The translations under genes and the position numbers were made by a program. The notes beneath the pieces were generated by a model. It saw only the letters and a program-made list of their open reading frames with translations. It had not been told where the DNA came from and did no database searches. Shown here one piece after another: positions 8,658-17,628 of a stretch of DNA of 64,000 nucleotides (the first letter of the stretch is position 1; each line of letters begins with the position of its first letter). This DNA comes from VAZQ01 sp963827585 (GTDB lineage Bacteria; Pseudomonadota; Alphaproteobacteria; Rhizobiales; Xanthobacteraceae), in NCBI GenBank assembly GCA_963827585.1, contig CAWHCK010000019.1, positions 1 through 64,000 on the forward strand, given 5' to 3'.

Positions 8658-9549
8658 ATGAACCTCAATACCATTACCGAGGTGAAGCGCCCGACGTCGG
8701 CGGATCAGATCACGCAATGGCGTGATGGATACGCATGGCTTGCGGGCGGAACGTGGCTCTTTTCGGAGCCGCAGATCCATACCGATACGCTCATCGATCT
8801 CGATCAGCTCGACTGGACGGCACTCCAGTCTTCGTCCGCAGGGCTCGAGATCGCGGCGACGTGCCGCATCGCGGAGCTCTACCGGTTCGCCGCCCCTGCC
8901 GAATGGCGGGCGGCGGCGCTCCTGCGCGAGTGCTGCAATGCGTTTCTCGCCTCGTTCAAGATCTGGAATGCAGCCACCGTCGGCGGAAATATCTGCATGT
9001 CGTTGCCCGCCGGCCCCATGATCTCGCTGACCGTCGCGCTCGAGGCCACATACACGCTGTGGCCGCGCAACGCGCCGCCACGCGACGTCCAGTCGATCGA
9101 CTTCGTCACCGGCAATCACACCAACATCCTGCAGCGCGGAGAATTGCTCCGCAGCATCCATCTGCCCGCGTCGGCGCTGTCGAAACGGTTCGCCTTCCGT
9201 CACGCGTCGCTCACGCATCTCGGGCGCTCTGCCGCGCTCCTGATCGGCACCCAGAACACCGCCGGCGACGATCTCCTGATCACGGTGACGGCGGCGACGC
9301 CGCGCCCAATACACCTTCATTTCAAGCGGGCACCATCGAGCTCGGGAGCTGCGGAGCGCGATCGACCATCACATTCCGTTTGACGGCTACTTCGACGACG
9401 TGCACGGCTCGGCCGACTACAAGCGCCACCTGACCTACTACTTCGCCGAGCAAATCCGCGCCGAGCTCGCGCAACCTGGAGCGAGACGCATGAAGGACGG
9501 CGCGAACGCAAATATCCGCGCGGCCGGCGGCGAAGAAGGCGACGCTTGA
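8658..9549 (+). CDS. Xanthine dehydrogenase-family FAD-binding subunit (frameshifted as sequenced)
   Basis: Medium subunit of a molybdenum hydroxylase; it would pass electrons from the 2Fe-2S centres to FAD. The FAD motifs are LAGGTWLFSE near residue 30 and NAATVGGNICMSLPAG near 110-125. The reading frame breaks at a GGG run (9344-9346). Removing one G restores the family C-terminus (SSSELRSAID, then DDVHGSADYKRHLT) up to a TGA at 9547-9549. That stop overlaps the TTG start of the next gene, which supports the repaired span. Start has a GAGGAG ribosome site. The natural substrate is unknown. The break is either a sequencing insertion or a real mutation. Confidence 0.8.
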
Positions 9550-12243
9550 ACTACAATGTGAACGGCAAGCTGTTCTCGGCCGAGCCGGCGCCCGGACAAT
9601 GCCTGCGCACGTTTTTGCGCGACCGCGGCGTCTTCGGGGTCAAGAAGGGCTGCGACGCGGGCGATTGCGGCGCATGCACGGTATGGCTCGACGGCAAGCC
9701 CTTTCATTCCTGCTTGATACCGGCCTTCCGCGCCGCCGGACGCGCAGTGACCACGATCGAAGGACTCGCGCAAGGTGGCGAGCTGCATCCGATGCAGCGG
9801 GCGTTTTTCAACGCCCAGGCCTTCCAATGCGGTTTCTGCGCCGCGGGCATGATCATGACGGCGGCTGCGCTGGAAGAGACACAGCGCGCAGACCTGCCGC
9901 ATTCCCTCAAGGGCAACCTCTGCCGGTGTACCGGCTACCGTTCGATCCACGATGCCTTTGCCGGTGCGACTGCCATCGAGGACGACGTGGCCGGCCGCGC
10001 CTGCGGCGCGAGCCTGCCGAACCCCTTCACGGAAGGGATCGTCACCGGCCGCGCCCGCTACACGATGGACGTAGCCGTGGACGGGCTGTTGCATCTCAAG
10101 GTCCTGCGCTCGCCGCATGCGCACGCCCGCATCCTCGCCATCGGACGCGACAAGGCCAAGGCGGTGCCGGGCGTGGTCGAGATCTTCACCTGGGAGGATG
10201 TCCCGCGTCGCCTCTTCAGCACCGCGACCCACGAGGACCATCTGGTCGATCCGGATGACACCTACGTGCTCGACGATGTCGTACGCTTCGTGGGCCAACG
10301 CGTGGCCGCGGTCGTCGCCGAAACCGAGGCTGCCGCCGAGCAGGCCTGCCGGCTGCTCGACGTCACCTACGAGCCGCTGCCCGCGGTGTTCGATCCGGTC
10401 GCCGCGATGGAGCCCGATGCGCCGATCCTTCACGACAAGGGCGGGGCCGAGCGCGGCAACATCTTCGTCGACATCCACGGCGAGGTCGGCAGCGTGGCGG
10501 ACGGCTTCAAGGCTGCCGACGCCGTGCATGAGATGACCTACTCGACCTCGCGCGTTCAGCACGTCCATCTCGAGACCCATGGATCGATTGCGTGGCGCGG
10601 GAGACGACGGGCGCTTCCATGTGCGCACCAGCTCGCAGGCGCCATTCATCGCCAAGCAGAAGCTCTGTCACATCTTCGGCCTGCGTGCCAGCGAGCTGCA
10701 TGTTTTTACCGAGCGGGTCGGAGGCGGCTTCGGCGGCAAGCAGGAGATGATCTCCGAGGATCTCTGCCTGCTCGCCACGATGAAGATCGGGCGGCCGGTG
10801 AAATGGGAATTCACGCGTGAGGAGCAGTTCATCGGCGCGACGACGCGCCATCAGATGACGACCCACGTGAAACTCGGCGCCAAGCGCGACGGAACCTTGA
10901 CCGCGATCGATATCCACGTGGTCTCGAACACCGGCGGCTATGGCGGTCACGCCAGCGAGACGCTCGCCGCCGCCCTCGGCAACCCGATGACGGTCTATCG
11001 CTGCTCCAACAAGAAGGCGGTCGGATACGCCGTCTACACCAACATGGTTCCCGGCGGCGGCTTTCGCGGCTACGGATCCTCGCAGACGACCTTCGCCATC
11101 GAATGCGCGATCGACGAACTGGCACGACTGCTCGGAAGCATCCATTCGAGATTCGCCGCAAGAACATGATCCGGCCCGGCGACTGGATGGAGTCGGTGTG
11201 GAAGGATCCCTCCGACGCCGGCTTCGGAAGCTACGGGCTCGACCAATGCCTCGACCTGGTGGAAAACGCATTGGCCTCCAGAGGGGGCACCCGCAAAGCC
11301 CGAGGGAGATGATTGGGCGGAGGGCACGGGCATTGCGCTCGCGATGCTGGATTGCGGCCCGCCGACGGAGCACCGTTCGGGAGCGCAGATGGCGCTCCTG
11401 CCGGACGGCAGCTATCACCTCGCGGTCGGCTCGACGGAGATGGGGAATGGATCGGTGACCTCGCACCGACAGATCGCCGCTTCGATCCTCGACGCGCGGG
11501 CGGACGGCGTCGCCATCATCAACGCCGACACCGATCTGACACCCTACGACACTGGCACTTTCGCCAGCACGGGCACCGTCGTCGCAGGCCAGGCGGTGGC
11601 TCTCACGGCCGCCGCCTTGCGGACCAATATCCTCGACTTCGCCAGCCGCCACACCGGCGTTGCCCCCGACGCCTGCCGCCTCGATGGCGAAGTGGTGATC
11701 TGCGGAAACCAGCAGATCGCACTGGCGGACCTTCACATCGCCGGCACCAAGGCCTGTCATCGCTTCGAGGCCAAGCGCAGGGCTTATCTGTCGCCCCGTA
11801 CGGTCGCTTTCAACGTCCACGGCATACGGCTCGCAGTGCATCGCATGACCGGCGAGATCCGCATCCTGCACAGCGTGCATGCCGCCGACATCGGCCGCCT
11901 CATCAATCCCCTGCAGTGCCGCGGCCAGATCGACGGTGCGGTCGCCATGGGGTTTGGCTGGGCGCTGACGGAGAAGATGGTCTACGACGACGGCACCATG
12001 GTGAACCCTGCGCTTCGCAACTACCGCATCCCCGCCTTCGCCGACGTGCCGCCCACCGAGGTGTTCTTCGCCGACACCTATGACACGATCGGGCCGCTCG
12101 GCGCGAAGTCGCAGGGCGAGTGCGCGATCAATCCCGTTGCCCCCGCCATCGCCAACGCGCTGGCGGATGCGACCGGCGTGCGCTTCCCGCATCTGCCGTT
12201 CACGCCGGACCGCATCTTCAGCAAACTGTCGGGGCAGCCGTGA
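9546..12243 (+). CDS. Fused 2Fe-2S / molybdopterin subunit of a xanthine dehydrogenase-type enzyme (three frame breaks)
   Basis: Large subunit of about 900 aa like E. coli XdhD: an N-terminal 2Fe-2S region fused to the molybdenum cofactor domain. Cluster ligands are in CDAGDCGACTVW...C and CGFC...CRCTGY. Moco motifs include GGGFGGKQE and GGGFRGYGSSQ, and the catalytic Glu motif GAKSQGE is present near the end. The frame breaks three times: an extra G in 10599-10601, one base missing near 11143, and an extra G in the G5 run 11283-11287. Each repair gives continuous family-like protein. Starts with TTG overlapping the FAD gene. Purine, nicotinate or aldehyde substrates are all possible. With four breaks in the two genes, real inactivation cannot be excluded. 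Confidence 0.8.
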
Positions 12244-13226
12244 GCGGGACGCAGCGCTCAAGCGGGGAAGAGGCGCCCGCTCCAAAGGGCGCGGTGACAA
12301 TCGTCACGCAGACCCGCGTGCGGCCGGAGCACACCGGCGACTTCGCCCGCTGGCAGGACGAAACCAGCGGCATCGTCGCCACCTTTCCCGGGTTCATCAA
12401 GCAGACGGTGATACCGCCCAGCCCGCCGGTCCAGGCCGATTGGGTCATTCTCCAGCGCTTCGCCAGCACGGACACGGCGGTCGCGTGGCTCAATTCCGAG
12501 CAACGGCTCAAGCGGATCGAAGGCGCGGGGCCCATGCTGGTCGGCCGCGACGACATCAACATCGTCGATGACGGCGAATCTGGCGTGCTGCCCTCGCCGG
12601 TCTCGGCGGTGATCTCGACCCGTGTCAAGCCGGGCCAGGAGCGGGCGTATCGAGCGTGGGAGCAACGTATCGCCGCCGCGCAGTCGAAGGCGCCAGGCTT
12701 CCAGGGCTATCGCTTCGAGCCGCCGGTACCCGGCGTGCAGGAGCATTGGCTCGCCATCCTGCGCTTCGACACGGAAGCGAACCTGCAGGCGTGGCTCGAC
12801 TCGCCCGAACGTCACGCGCTATTGCGCGAGGCGAACCCTTTTACCGAAGAATTCCACGCCCGCATCGTCCGCTCGGGATTCGACCAATGGTTCCCGGTCC
12901 CCGCCGGCGGCAGGCCGCCTCCGGCGGTCTGGAAGCTCAACATGATCGTCCTGCTGGTGCTGTATCCGGTCGTTTTCCTGTTCAGCTTTTTCGTGCAAGC
13001 GCCGTTCCTGAGCGGCCGTGCCGGACTACCCTTCGGGGCCGCCCTGTTCATCGGCAATGTCGTGAGCGTGTTGCTGCTCACCTATCTCGTGCCATGGACA
13101 AGCGAACGGTTCTCGTGGTGGCTGCAGCCCGTGGGGCCGAACCGGCGCTGGATCGAGATCGCTGGAGCGGCGGTGATCGTCGCGCTCTACGGCCTCATGG
13201 TGTTGGCATTCTGGCGCCCGTTCTGA
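12240..13226 (+). CDS. Membrane-anchored tandem ABM-domain protein (COG3224-like)
   Basis: A 328-aa protein with two antibiotic-biosynthesis-monooxygenase-type ferredoxin-like domains (about residues 15-105 and 115-205; repeated ITQTRVRPEH / STRVKPGQE starts). Three membrane segments follow at about 230-252, 262-283 and 300-322, so the domains are held at the membrane. The GTG start overlaps the stop of the molybdenum enzyme (GTGA), indicating co-translation. The ABM fold includes quinol oxygenases, haem-degrading enzymes and non-catalytic members, so the activity is open. Co-expression suggests a role with the hydroxylase, perhaps on its product or with quinones. Confidence 0.75.
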   Translation: MSGTQRSSGEEAPAPKGAVTIVTQTRVRPEHTGDFARWQDETSGIVATFPGFIKQTVIPPSPPVQADWVILQRFASTDTAVAWLNSEQRLKRIEGAGPMLVGRDDINIVDDGESGVLPSPVSAVISTRVKPGQERAYRAWEQRIAAAQSKAPGFQGYRFEPPVPGVQEHWLAILRFDTEANLQAWLDSPERHALLREANPFTEEFHARIVRSGFDQWFPVPAGGRPPPAVWKLNMIVLLVLYPVVFLFSFFVQAPFLSGRAGLPFGAALFIGNVVSVLLLTYLVPWTSERFSWWLQPVGPNRRWIEIAGAAVIVALYGLMVLAFWRPF

Positions 13227-13351
13227 CGGGTTATCGGCGGCCCTGCATGCAGTCCAAACTGCGCCGAGCCCGCCGGCAACTTCGCGGCGGCGCGGCAGTC
13301 TGACGGCATCGCACTGCGACGCCGCCCTGCCACCCCGATAAATTCGCGCTG

Positions 13352-13366
13352 TTAAAGCTTCATTAA
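13352..13366 (+). promoter_or_regulatory. CtrA box upstream of minCDE
   Basis: TTAA-N7-TTAA followed by CC, a full match to the CtrA binding consensus, 65 bases before the minC start. CtrA is the cell-cycle master regulator of alphaproteobacteria, so min expression may be cell-cycle controlled. Position fits either activation or repression. Confidence 0.6.
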
Positions 13367-13430
13367 CCACGGTGCGCGCTAATCAGCTCAACCGGCAGGC
13401 AGAAATCGAACATCCTCGGGGCTCTGTACA

Positions 13431-14156
13431 GTGACAAGCGCGAATGCCGTTCGACCGTCGCCGTCGATGCGACTTCATGGCCGTTCGTTCATGGCGTTCG
13501 TGCTCTCGCCGGCGGCGCCCGCCAGCGCTTGGCTGGCGGAGCTGGACAAATGGAGCAAGAATTCCCCCGACTTCTTCGCCGGAAAGCCCATCATCCTCGA
13601 CCTTGCGGCCGCGTCGCTGAGCGGATCCGAAATCAAGGAGCTGATCACGCAGTTGAGCGAACGCGGGATCCGCGTGATGGGCCTCGAGGGCGCCAACCCG
13701 GACGACGTCGACCCATCGCTGCCGCCCCTACTCAAGGGGGGCCGCCCGGCGACCGTCGCCGGAAATTCCGCGCCGAAGCCTGCTGACAATGAGGGCGCCC
13801 CGCCGGCACAGCAAATGCGCCAGGAGCCGACCTCCTTGCTGATCGAGACTCCGATCCGCTCGGGCCAATCCGTCAGTTTTCCCTACGGGGACGTCACCGT
13901 GCTCGGCTCGGTCGCTTCGGGGGCGGAAGTCGTGGCCGGCGGATCGATCCACGTCTACGGCACGCTCCGCGGCCGGGCGATGGCAGGAGCGATGGGCAAC
14001 ACCCGTGCACGAATTTTCTGCAGCAAGAACGAAGCCGAGCTGATCTCGATCGATGGCTATTACCGGACCGCCGAGGAAATGGACGCAAGCCTCCGCAGCC
14101 GGCCGGCCCAGTGCTGGCTCGAAAATCGCGTCCTGACGATAGCAGCCTTGGATTGA
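13431..14156 (+). CDS. minC: Septum site-determining protein MinC
   Basis: Cell-division inhibitor (241 aa) that blocks FtsZ polymers away from midcell when recruited to the membrane by MinD. The N-terminal domain (about 12-110) carries the FtsZ-inhibitory fold. A Pro/Ala-rich linker follows, then the C-terminal beta-helix (about 135-238) with the diagnostic GDVTVLGSVASGAEVVAGG and YGTLRGRA motifs used for dimerisation and MinD binding. It is the first gene of minC-minD-minE, with minD starting 21 bases after the stop. Confidence 0.96.
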   Translation: MTSANAVRPSPSMRLHGRSFMAFVLSPAAPASAWLAELDKWSKNSPDFFAGKPIILDLAAASLSGSEIKELITQLSERGIRVMGLEGANPDDVDPSLPPLLKGGRPATVAGNSAPKPADNEGAPPAQQMRQEPTSLLIETPIRSGQSVSFPYGDVTVLGSVASGAEVVAGGSIHVYGTLRGRAMAGAMGNTRARIFCSKNEAELISIDGYYRTAEEMDASLRSRPAQCWLENRVLTIAALD

Positions 14157-14177
14157 AACATGCAGGAGACCGCACAC

Positions 14178-14993
14178 ATGGCCAAGGTCCTCGTGGTCAC
14201 GTCCGGCAAGGGCGGCGTGGGCAAGACGACGTCCACTGCCGCGCTCGGCGCGGCGCTGGCGCAAACCGGCCAGAAGGTCGCGGTGGTCGATTTCGACGTC
14301 GGCCTGCGCAACCTCGACCTGGTGATGGGAGCGGAGCGCCGCGTGGTCTTCGATCTCATCAACGTCGTCCAAGGCGTCGCGAAGCTTTCGCAAGCTCTCA
14401 TCCGCGACAAGCGGCTCGAAACGCTGTGGCTGCTGCCGGCCTCGCAGACCCGCGACAAGGATGCGCTGACCGAGCAAGGCGTCGCCGGCGTGATCAAGGA
14501 GCTGCGCGGCAAATTCGATTGGGTGATCTGCGACAGCCCGGCCGGGATCGAGCGCGGCGCGACGCTGGCGATGCGATACGCCGATACCGCCGTGATCGTC
14601 ACCAACCCGGAGGTGTCGTCGGTCCGCGATTCCGATCGCATCATCGGGCTTCTCGATTCCAAGACCGAGAAGGCCGAGAAGGGGCAACGCGTCGACAAGC
14701 ACATCCTGATCACGCGCTACGACCCGCAACGCGCCGCGCGCGGCGAGATGCTCAATATCGAAGACGTGCTCGAGATCCTCTCCACGCCGCTGCTCGGCAT
14801 CATTCCGGAGAGCGAGGAGGTGCTGCGCGCCTCCAATATCGGATCACCGGTCACCCTCAACAACGCGACAAGCGCTCCGGCGCGCGCCTATCTCGACGCC
14901 GCCCGCAGGCTCAAGGGCGACGACGTGCCGATGACCATCCCCAGCGAGCGCAAGGGTTTGTTCGACAAGTTGTTCGGACGGAGAGCAGCATGA
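14178..14993 (+). CDS. minD: Septum site-determining ATPase MinD
   Basis: Membrane-associated P-loop ATPase (271 aa) that carries MinC to the poles and oscillates with MinE. It has the deviant Walker A KGGVGKTTS, DFDVGLRNLDLVMG, the Walker B-like CDSPAGIE and a C-terminal amphipathic tail (KGLFDKLFGR). I chose ATG 14178 because an AGGAG ribosome site precedes it and the protein then begins at the conserved MAKVLVVTSGKGG; the ATG at 14160 lies before that site. The stop overlaps the minE start (ATGA). Confidence 0.97.
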   Translation: MAKVLVVTSGKGGVGKTTSTAALGAALAQTGQKVAVVDFDVGLRNLDLVMGAERRVVFDLINVVQGVAKLSQALIRDKRLETLWLLPASQTRDKDALTEQGVAGVIKELRGKFDWVICDSPAGIERGATLAMRYADTAVIVTNPEVSSVRDSDRIIGLLDSKTEKAEKGQRVDKHILITRYDPQRAARGEMLNIEDVLEILSTPLLGIIPESEEVLRASNIGSPVTLNNATSAPARAYLDAARRLKGDDVPMTIPSERKGLFDKLFGRRAA

Positions 14994-15265
14994 GCTTCTT
15001 CAACAACCTGTTCCGGCGCGCAGCCTCCGCCCCGGTCGCGCGGGAGCGGCTTCAGATCCTGTTGTCCTACGAGCGGGCAACAAGCGGCCAGTCCGACCTG
15101 CTGGGCATTCTGCGGGAAGAGATCCTGGCCGTGATCACCAAGCACGTTACGGTGGAGCACGAAAAGGTGCAGGTGCGGATGGACCGTGGCGCGAGCGTCT
15201 CGACGCTGGCGATCGACGTCGAAATCCCCCACCCGAGCGGCCTGCTGCTCGCGACGGGGTCATAG
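14990..15265 (+). CDS. minE: Cell division topological specificity factor MinE
   Basis: Small protein (91 aa) that stimulates MinD ATPase and confines the inhibitor to the poles. The N-terminal membrane-targeting helix (MSFFNNLF) and the MinD-binding segment (ARERLQILLSYER) are clear, followed by the dimerisation domain (LREEILAVITKHV). Overlaps minD by four bases. Its TAG stop codon is formed by the first bases of a palindromic repeat. Confidence 0.95.
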   Translation: MSFFNNLFRRAASAPVARERLQILLSYERATSGQSDLLGILREEILAVITKHVTVEHEKVQVRMDRGASVSTLAIDVEIPHPSGLLLATGS

Positions 15266-15337
15266 AGCATGATCCCGAAAAAGCCTGCCCCGGACTTGAT
15301 CCGGGGTGGGTACCGGTTTTCCGAAAAGATCATGCTC
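15263..15337. repeat. Palindromic repeat copy 1 (module A with insert)
   Basis: Begins TAGAGCATGATC and ends GATCATGCTC, with the internal ACCGG-type core seen in other copies. An insert with its own hairpin (CCCCGGA / TCCGGGG) lies in the left half. The TAG is the minE stop codon. Confidence 0.85.
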
Positions 15338-15395
15338 CAGCAATAAGCTCTAGCCGGCGGACCAGCAGGTTCGCGCGCGAACCCGGCATCGGCAA

Positions 15396-15548
15396 TCATC
15401 GCATCTGCGCCAGCAGCGTGGCGCGGCGGTTCAGCGATTCCAATGGATCCCTATTTGCCTGCGATCGGACGATCCGATCTCGCGCGCTTGCCGAAATTCC
15501 TTGCAAATTCTGCGTGGTGGCGTGCCGCCACCCTAACTTCGCATTCAC
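15396..15548 (-). CDS. Candidate 50-aa small protein
   Basis: A short open frame starting at GTG 15548 with a GAGG ribosome site a few bases upstream. The encoded peptide is Arg/Gln/Ala-rich and helical (ARDRIVRSQANRDPLESLNR, then a LLAQMR end). It lies between minE and the gene at 15635, transcribed away from the latter. The composition looks protein-like rather than random GC-rich sequence, but I do not recognise a family. Conservation in relatives would decide. Confidence 0.4.
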   Translation of the reverse strand: MNAKLGWRHATTQNLQGISASARDRIVRSQANRDPLESLNRRATLLAQMR

Positions 15549-15634
15549 CTGCCTCAATTTTGGCGGGCCCCGGCCGGAGAGTGTGGTAAGGTCATCCGAC
15601 CTATGGGAAGAGCGGTAACGGAGTGGGGGTCGTC

Positions 15635-15991
15635 ATGAGTATGTATAGTCCGGAGAAGCCAGGTACCATTGTCCCGTTTGCGCCGACACCGAAGGGGCAA
15701 CCGGATCCGAACACTGCAGCCGATGAGTCCGGTCGGTCGATCGTAGCCTTGCTGCAAAGGGCCGCCGACATGGCGAAGGAAGATTGCGCGCGCGCCATGG
15801 ACCTGGCTCACAAGCTTTCATTCCAGCTGCGAGCCTCCGAGGAGCGCTTGCGAGAAGCCGAGGTCGAGGCCGCGCATTTTCGCGATCGCGCCACGCGCGC
15901 CGAGGCATGGCTGATGCGCATCCACAATGAGGTCGAGCAGACCTTCTTTCAAAAGAAGGAACGGGACGCTCGCCCCGCTCCGCGACAATGA
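15635..15991 (+). CDS. Small coiled-coil protein, unknown function
   Basis: A 118-aa cytoplasmic protein. Residues 1-35 are Pro-rich and probably disordered. Residues 38-105 form a long charged helix with heptad-like spacing (RASEERLREAEVEAAHFRDR), a predicted coiled coil. No signal peptide or membrane segment. I chose ATG 15635 because GGAG lies about 12 bases upstream; GTG 15623 is also in frame. A similar type of short protein is common in Bradyrhizobium relatives, without assigned function. Confidence 0.7.
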   Translation: MSMYSPEKPGTIVPFAPTPKGQPDPNTAADESGRSIVALLQRAADMAKEDCARAMDLAHKLSFQLRASEERLREAEVEAAHFRDRATRAEAWLMRIHNEVEQTFFQKKERDARPAPRQ

Positions 15992-16106
15992 ACCGATGAC
16001 ACTCGGCCCACGTCATCGACCTGGAACACCGGGCTGACATGCCGGGAGTTGGCATCGACCAAACGAAGACGTGTCCAGCCCGCTGTTTTCTTCCATCACT
16101 ACTTCG

Positions 16107-16865
16107 ATGCTGAGCAAACCAGGGCTGCGGCGCGGGCCCGTTGCCCTCGCCTGCCTCGCGCTCTCGGCCGCGTCCGCAGCCGCCATGGTCGGGGGCGCGC
16201 CGCCTGCCGATCAGACGATCGCCCGGCACGTAGTGCTTATCGTGGGCGGCCTGAACGTATGCACCGGGGTCGCGATTGCGCCCGACCTCGTACTCACGGC
16301 CGCCCATTGCGCGCTCAGCAACGGCAAATATCGGCTCGTGGCGTTCGAAGGCCGCCGCCCGGTGGTGAAGGAGGTCGCGAGCGTCGCCCCCCATCCGCAG
16401 TTCTCGCCGCGCCCCGACGCTCCTGACCTGGCTCTCGTCAAGTTGGCCGCGTCGCCGGCGCCAAATCTCGCACCCGTCGCGTTGAGCGAGCGGCGCGTGC
16501 CGCCTTCGGTCGGCGACCGCTTCATCGTTGCCGGCTTCGGGCTCGCGGTACAAGGCGACCGCAGGAGCGCGGGCACGTTGCGCGCGGTGACGCTGGTGGC
16601 AACCGACCGGCCGAGCTCGCAGCAGCTCAGCCTGGTCGATCCAAGGAGGCTCGGCGAAACCGCCGGCCTCGGCGTCTGCAGCGGCGATTCCGGCGGTCCG
16701 GTGTTCGATGAGCGAGATCGTGCCCTGATCGGGATCGTGAGCTGGTCGGGGCGGCCCGACGGCGAACCGGTTTGCGGCTTCGTCAGCGGCGTCATTCCGC
16801 TCGCACGCTACCGCCACTGGATCCTGGAGACGGCAGCACGACTGGGGTCGCCGCTGGAGCCATGA
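16107..16865 (+). CDS. Secreted trypsin-like serine protease (S1)
   Basis: A 252-aa S1-family protease. A signal peptide ends near residue 26 (AASAAA) and the mature chain begins MVGGAPP, resembling the IVGG of activated trypsins. The triad is His67 (LTAAHC), Asp107 (APDLALVKL) and Ser195 (CSGDSGGPV), with Cys pairs near the His and Ser. All catalytic residues are present, so it should be active outside the cytoplasm. ATG 16107 gives a signal peptide directly at the N-terminus; GTG 16071 is an alternative. It overlaps a paralogous protease downstream (ATGA). Confidence 0.88.
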   Translation: MLSKPGLRRGPVALACLALSAASAAAMVGGAPPADQTIARHVVLIVGGLNVCTGVAIAPDLVLTAAHCALSNGKYRLVAFEGRRPVVKEVASVAPHPQFSPRPDAPDLALVKLAASPAPNLAPVALSERRVPPSVGDRFIVAGFGLAVQGDRRSAGTLRAVTLVATDRPSSQQLSLVDPRRLGETAGLGVCSGDSGGPVFDERDRALIGIVSWSGRPDGEPVCGFVSGVIPLARYRHWILETAARLGSPLEP

Positions 16866-17623
16866 TCCGCATCGCGGCCGTCCTTGTCTGCGCGCTGGCA
16901 GCGCCGCTCCCCGCCGCCGCCATGGTCGGCGGCGCCCAGCCCACGAGCGAGGGCGCCGGCCGCGCCGTCATCATGCTGACCGGCTCACACGGCACGTTCT
17001 GCTCGGGCGTCGCGCTCGCGCGCGATCTCGCGCTCACGGCCGCGCATTGCGTGCTGCCGGGCGCGACCTACAAGCTGGTCGAATTCGATGCCGCGCGGCA
17101 GCCCGCGCTCAAGGACATCGCGACGGTTGCACGGCATCCCGACTTCGACGCGAACGCGGCGCTGCGCCATCGCGTCACGGCGGATGTCGCGCTCGTCAAG
17201 CTCGCGGCGCCGCTGAAGGTCGCGCCCGCGACGCTTGCCCCGGCGGGCGGCTCGGTCGCCGCCGGCGACCGCTTCGTGGTCGCGGGCTATGGCGTTGCGG
17301 TGCGCGGCGACGGCAAGACCGGGGGCACCGTGCGCGCCGCGACGCTTGTCGCCACCGGGCAGCCCGGCACCTTGCAAATCAGGCTCGCCGACCCCGCCAC
17401 CAAAGGCGAGCGCGCCGGGCTCGGCGCCTGCACCGGCGATTCCGGCGCGCCGGTCTATCGCGACATCGACGGCGCGCTGGCAGTGATCGGCGTGGTGAGC
17501 TGGTCGACCGGCCCGGCGTTGAGCGATGGTTGCGGCGGCCTTACCGGCGTCACGCCGCTCGCGCGCTATCGCGGCTGGATCGTGGAGCAGGCTCGGAAAA
17601 TGGGCTCGCCGCTTTCTCCCTGA
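16862..17623 (+). CDS. Secreted trypsin-like serine protease (S1), paralogue
   Basis: A 253-aa tandem paralogue of the preceding protease. Signal peptide residues 1-20 (cleavage after PAAA), then MVGGAQP. The triad is His62 (LTAAHC), Asp108 (TADVALVKL) and Ser194 (TGDSGAPVY), where the second Gly of GDSGGP is Ala. That change is seen in some active bacterial members. The ATG overlaps the upstream stop, so the two are made from one transcript. It meets the minus-strand cupin gene five bases after its stop. Confidence 0.88.
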   Translation: MIRIAAVLVCALAAPLPAAAMVGGAQPTSEGAGRAVIMLTGSHGTFCSGVALARDLALTAAHCVLPGATYKLVEFDAARQPALKDIATVARHPDFDANAALRHRVTADVALVKLAAPLKVAPATLAPAGGSVAAGDRFVVAGYGVAVRGDGKTGGTVRAATLVATGQPGTLQIRLADPATKGERAGLGACTGDSGAPVYRDIDGALAVIGVVSWSTGPALSDGCGGLTGVTPLARYRGWIVEQARKMGSPLSP

Positions 17624-17628
17624 GCCGC

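Noticed and set aside
15067..15399. Minus-strand frame through the palindromic repeat (MIFSENRYPP-type peptides)
   Set aside because: The translated repeat produces the same peptide at several repeat copies; it is a by-product of the repeat, not a protein family.
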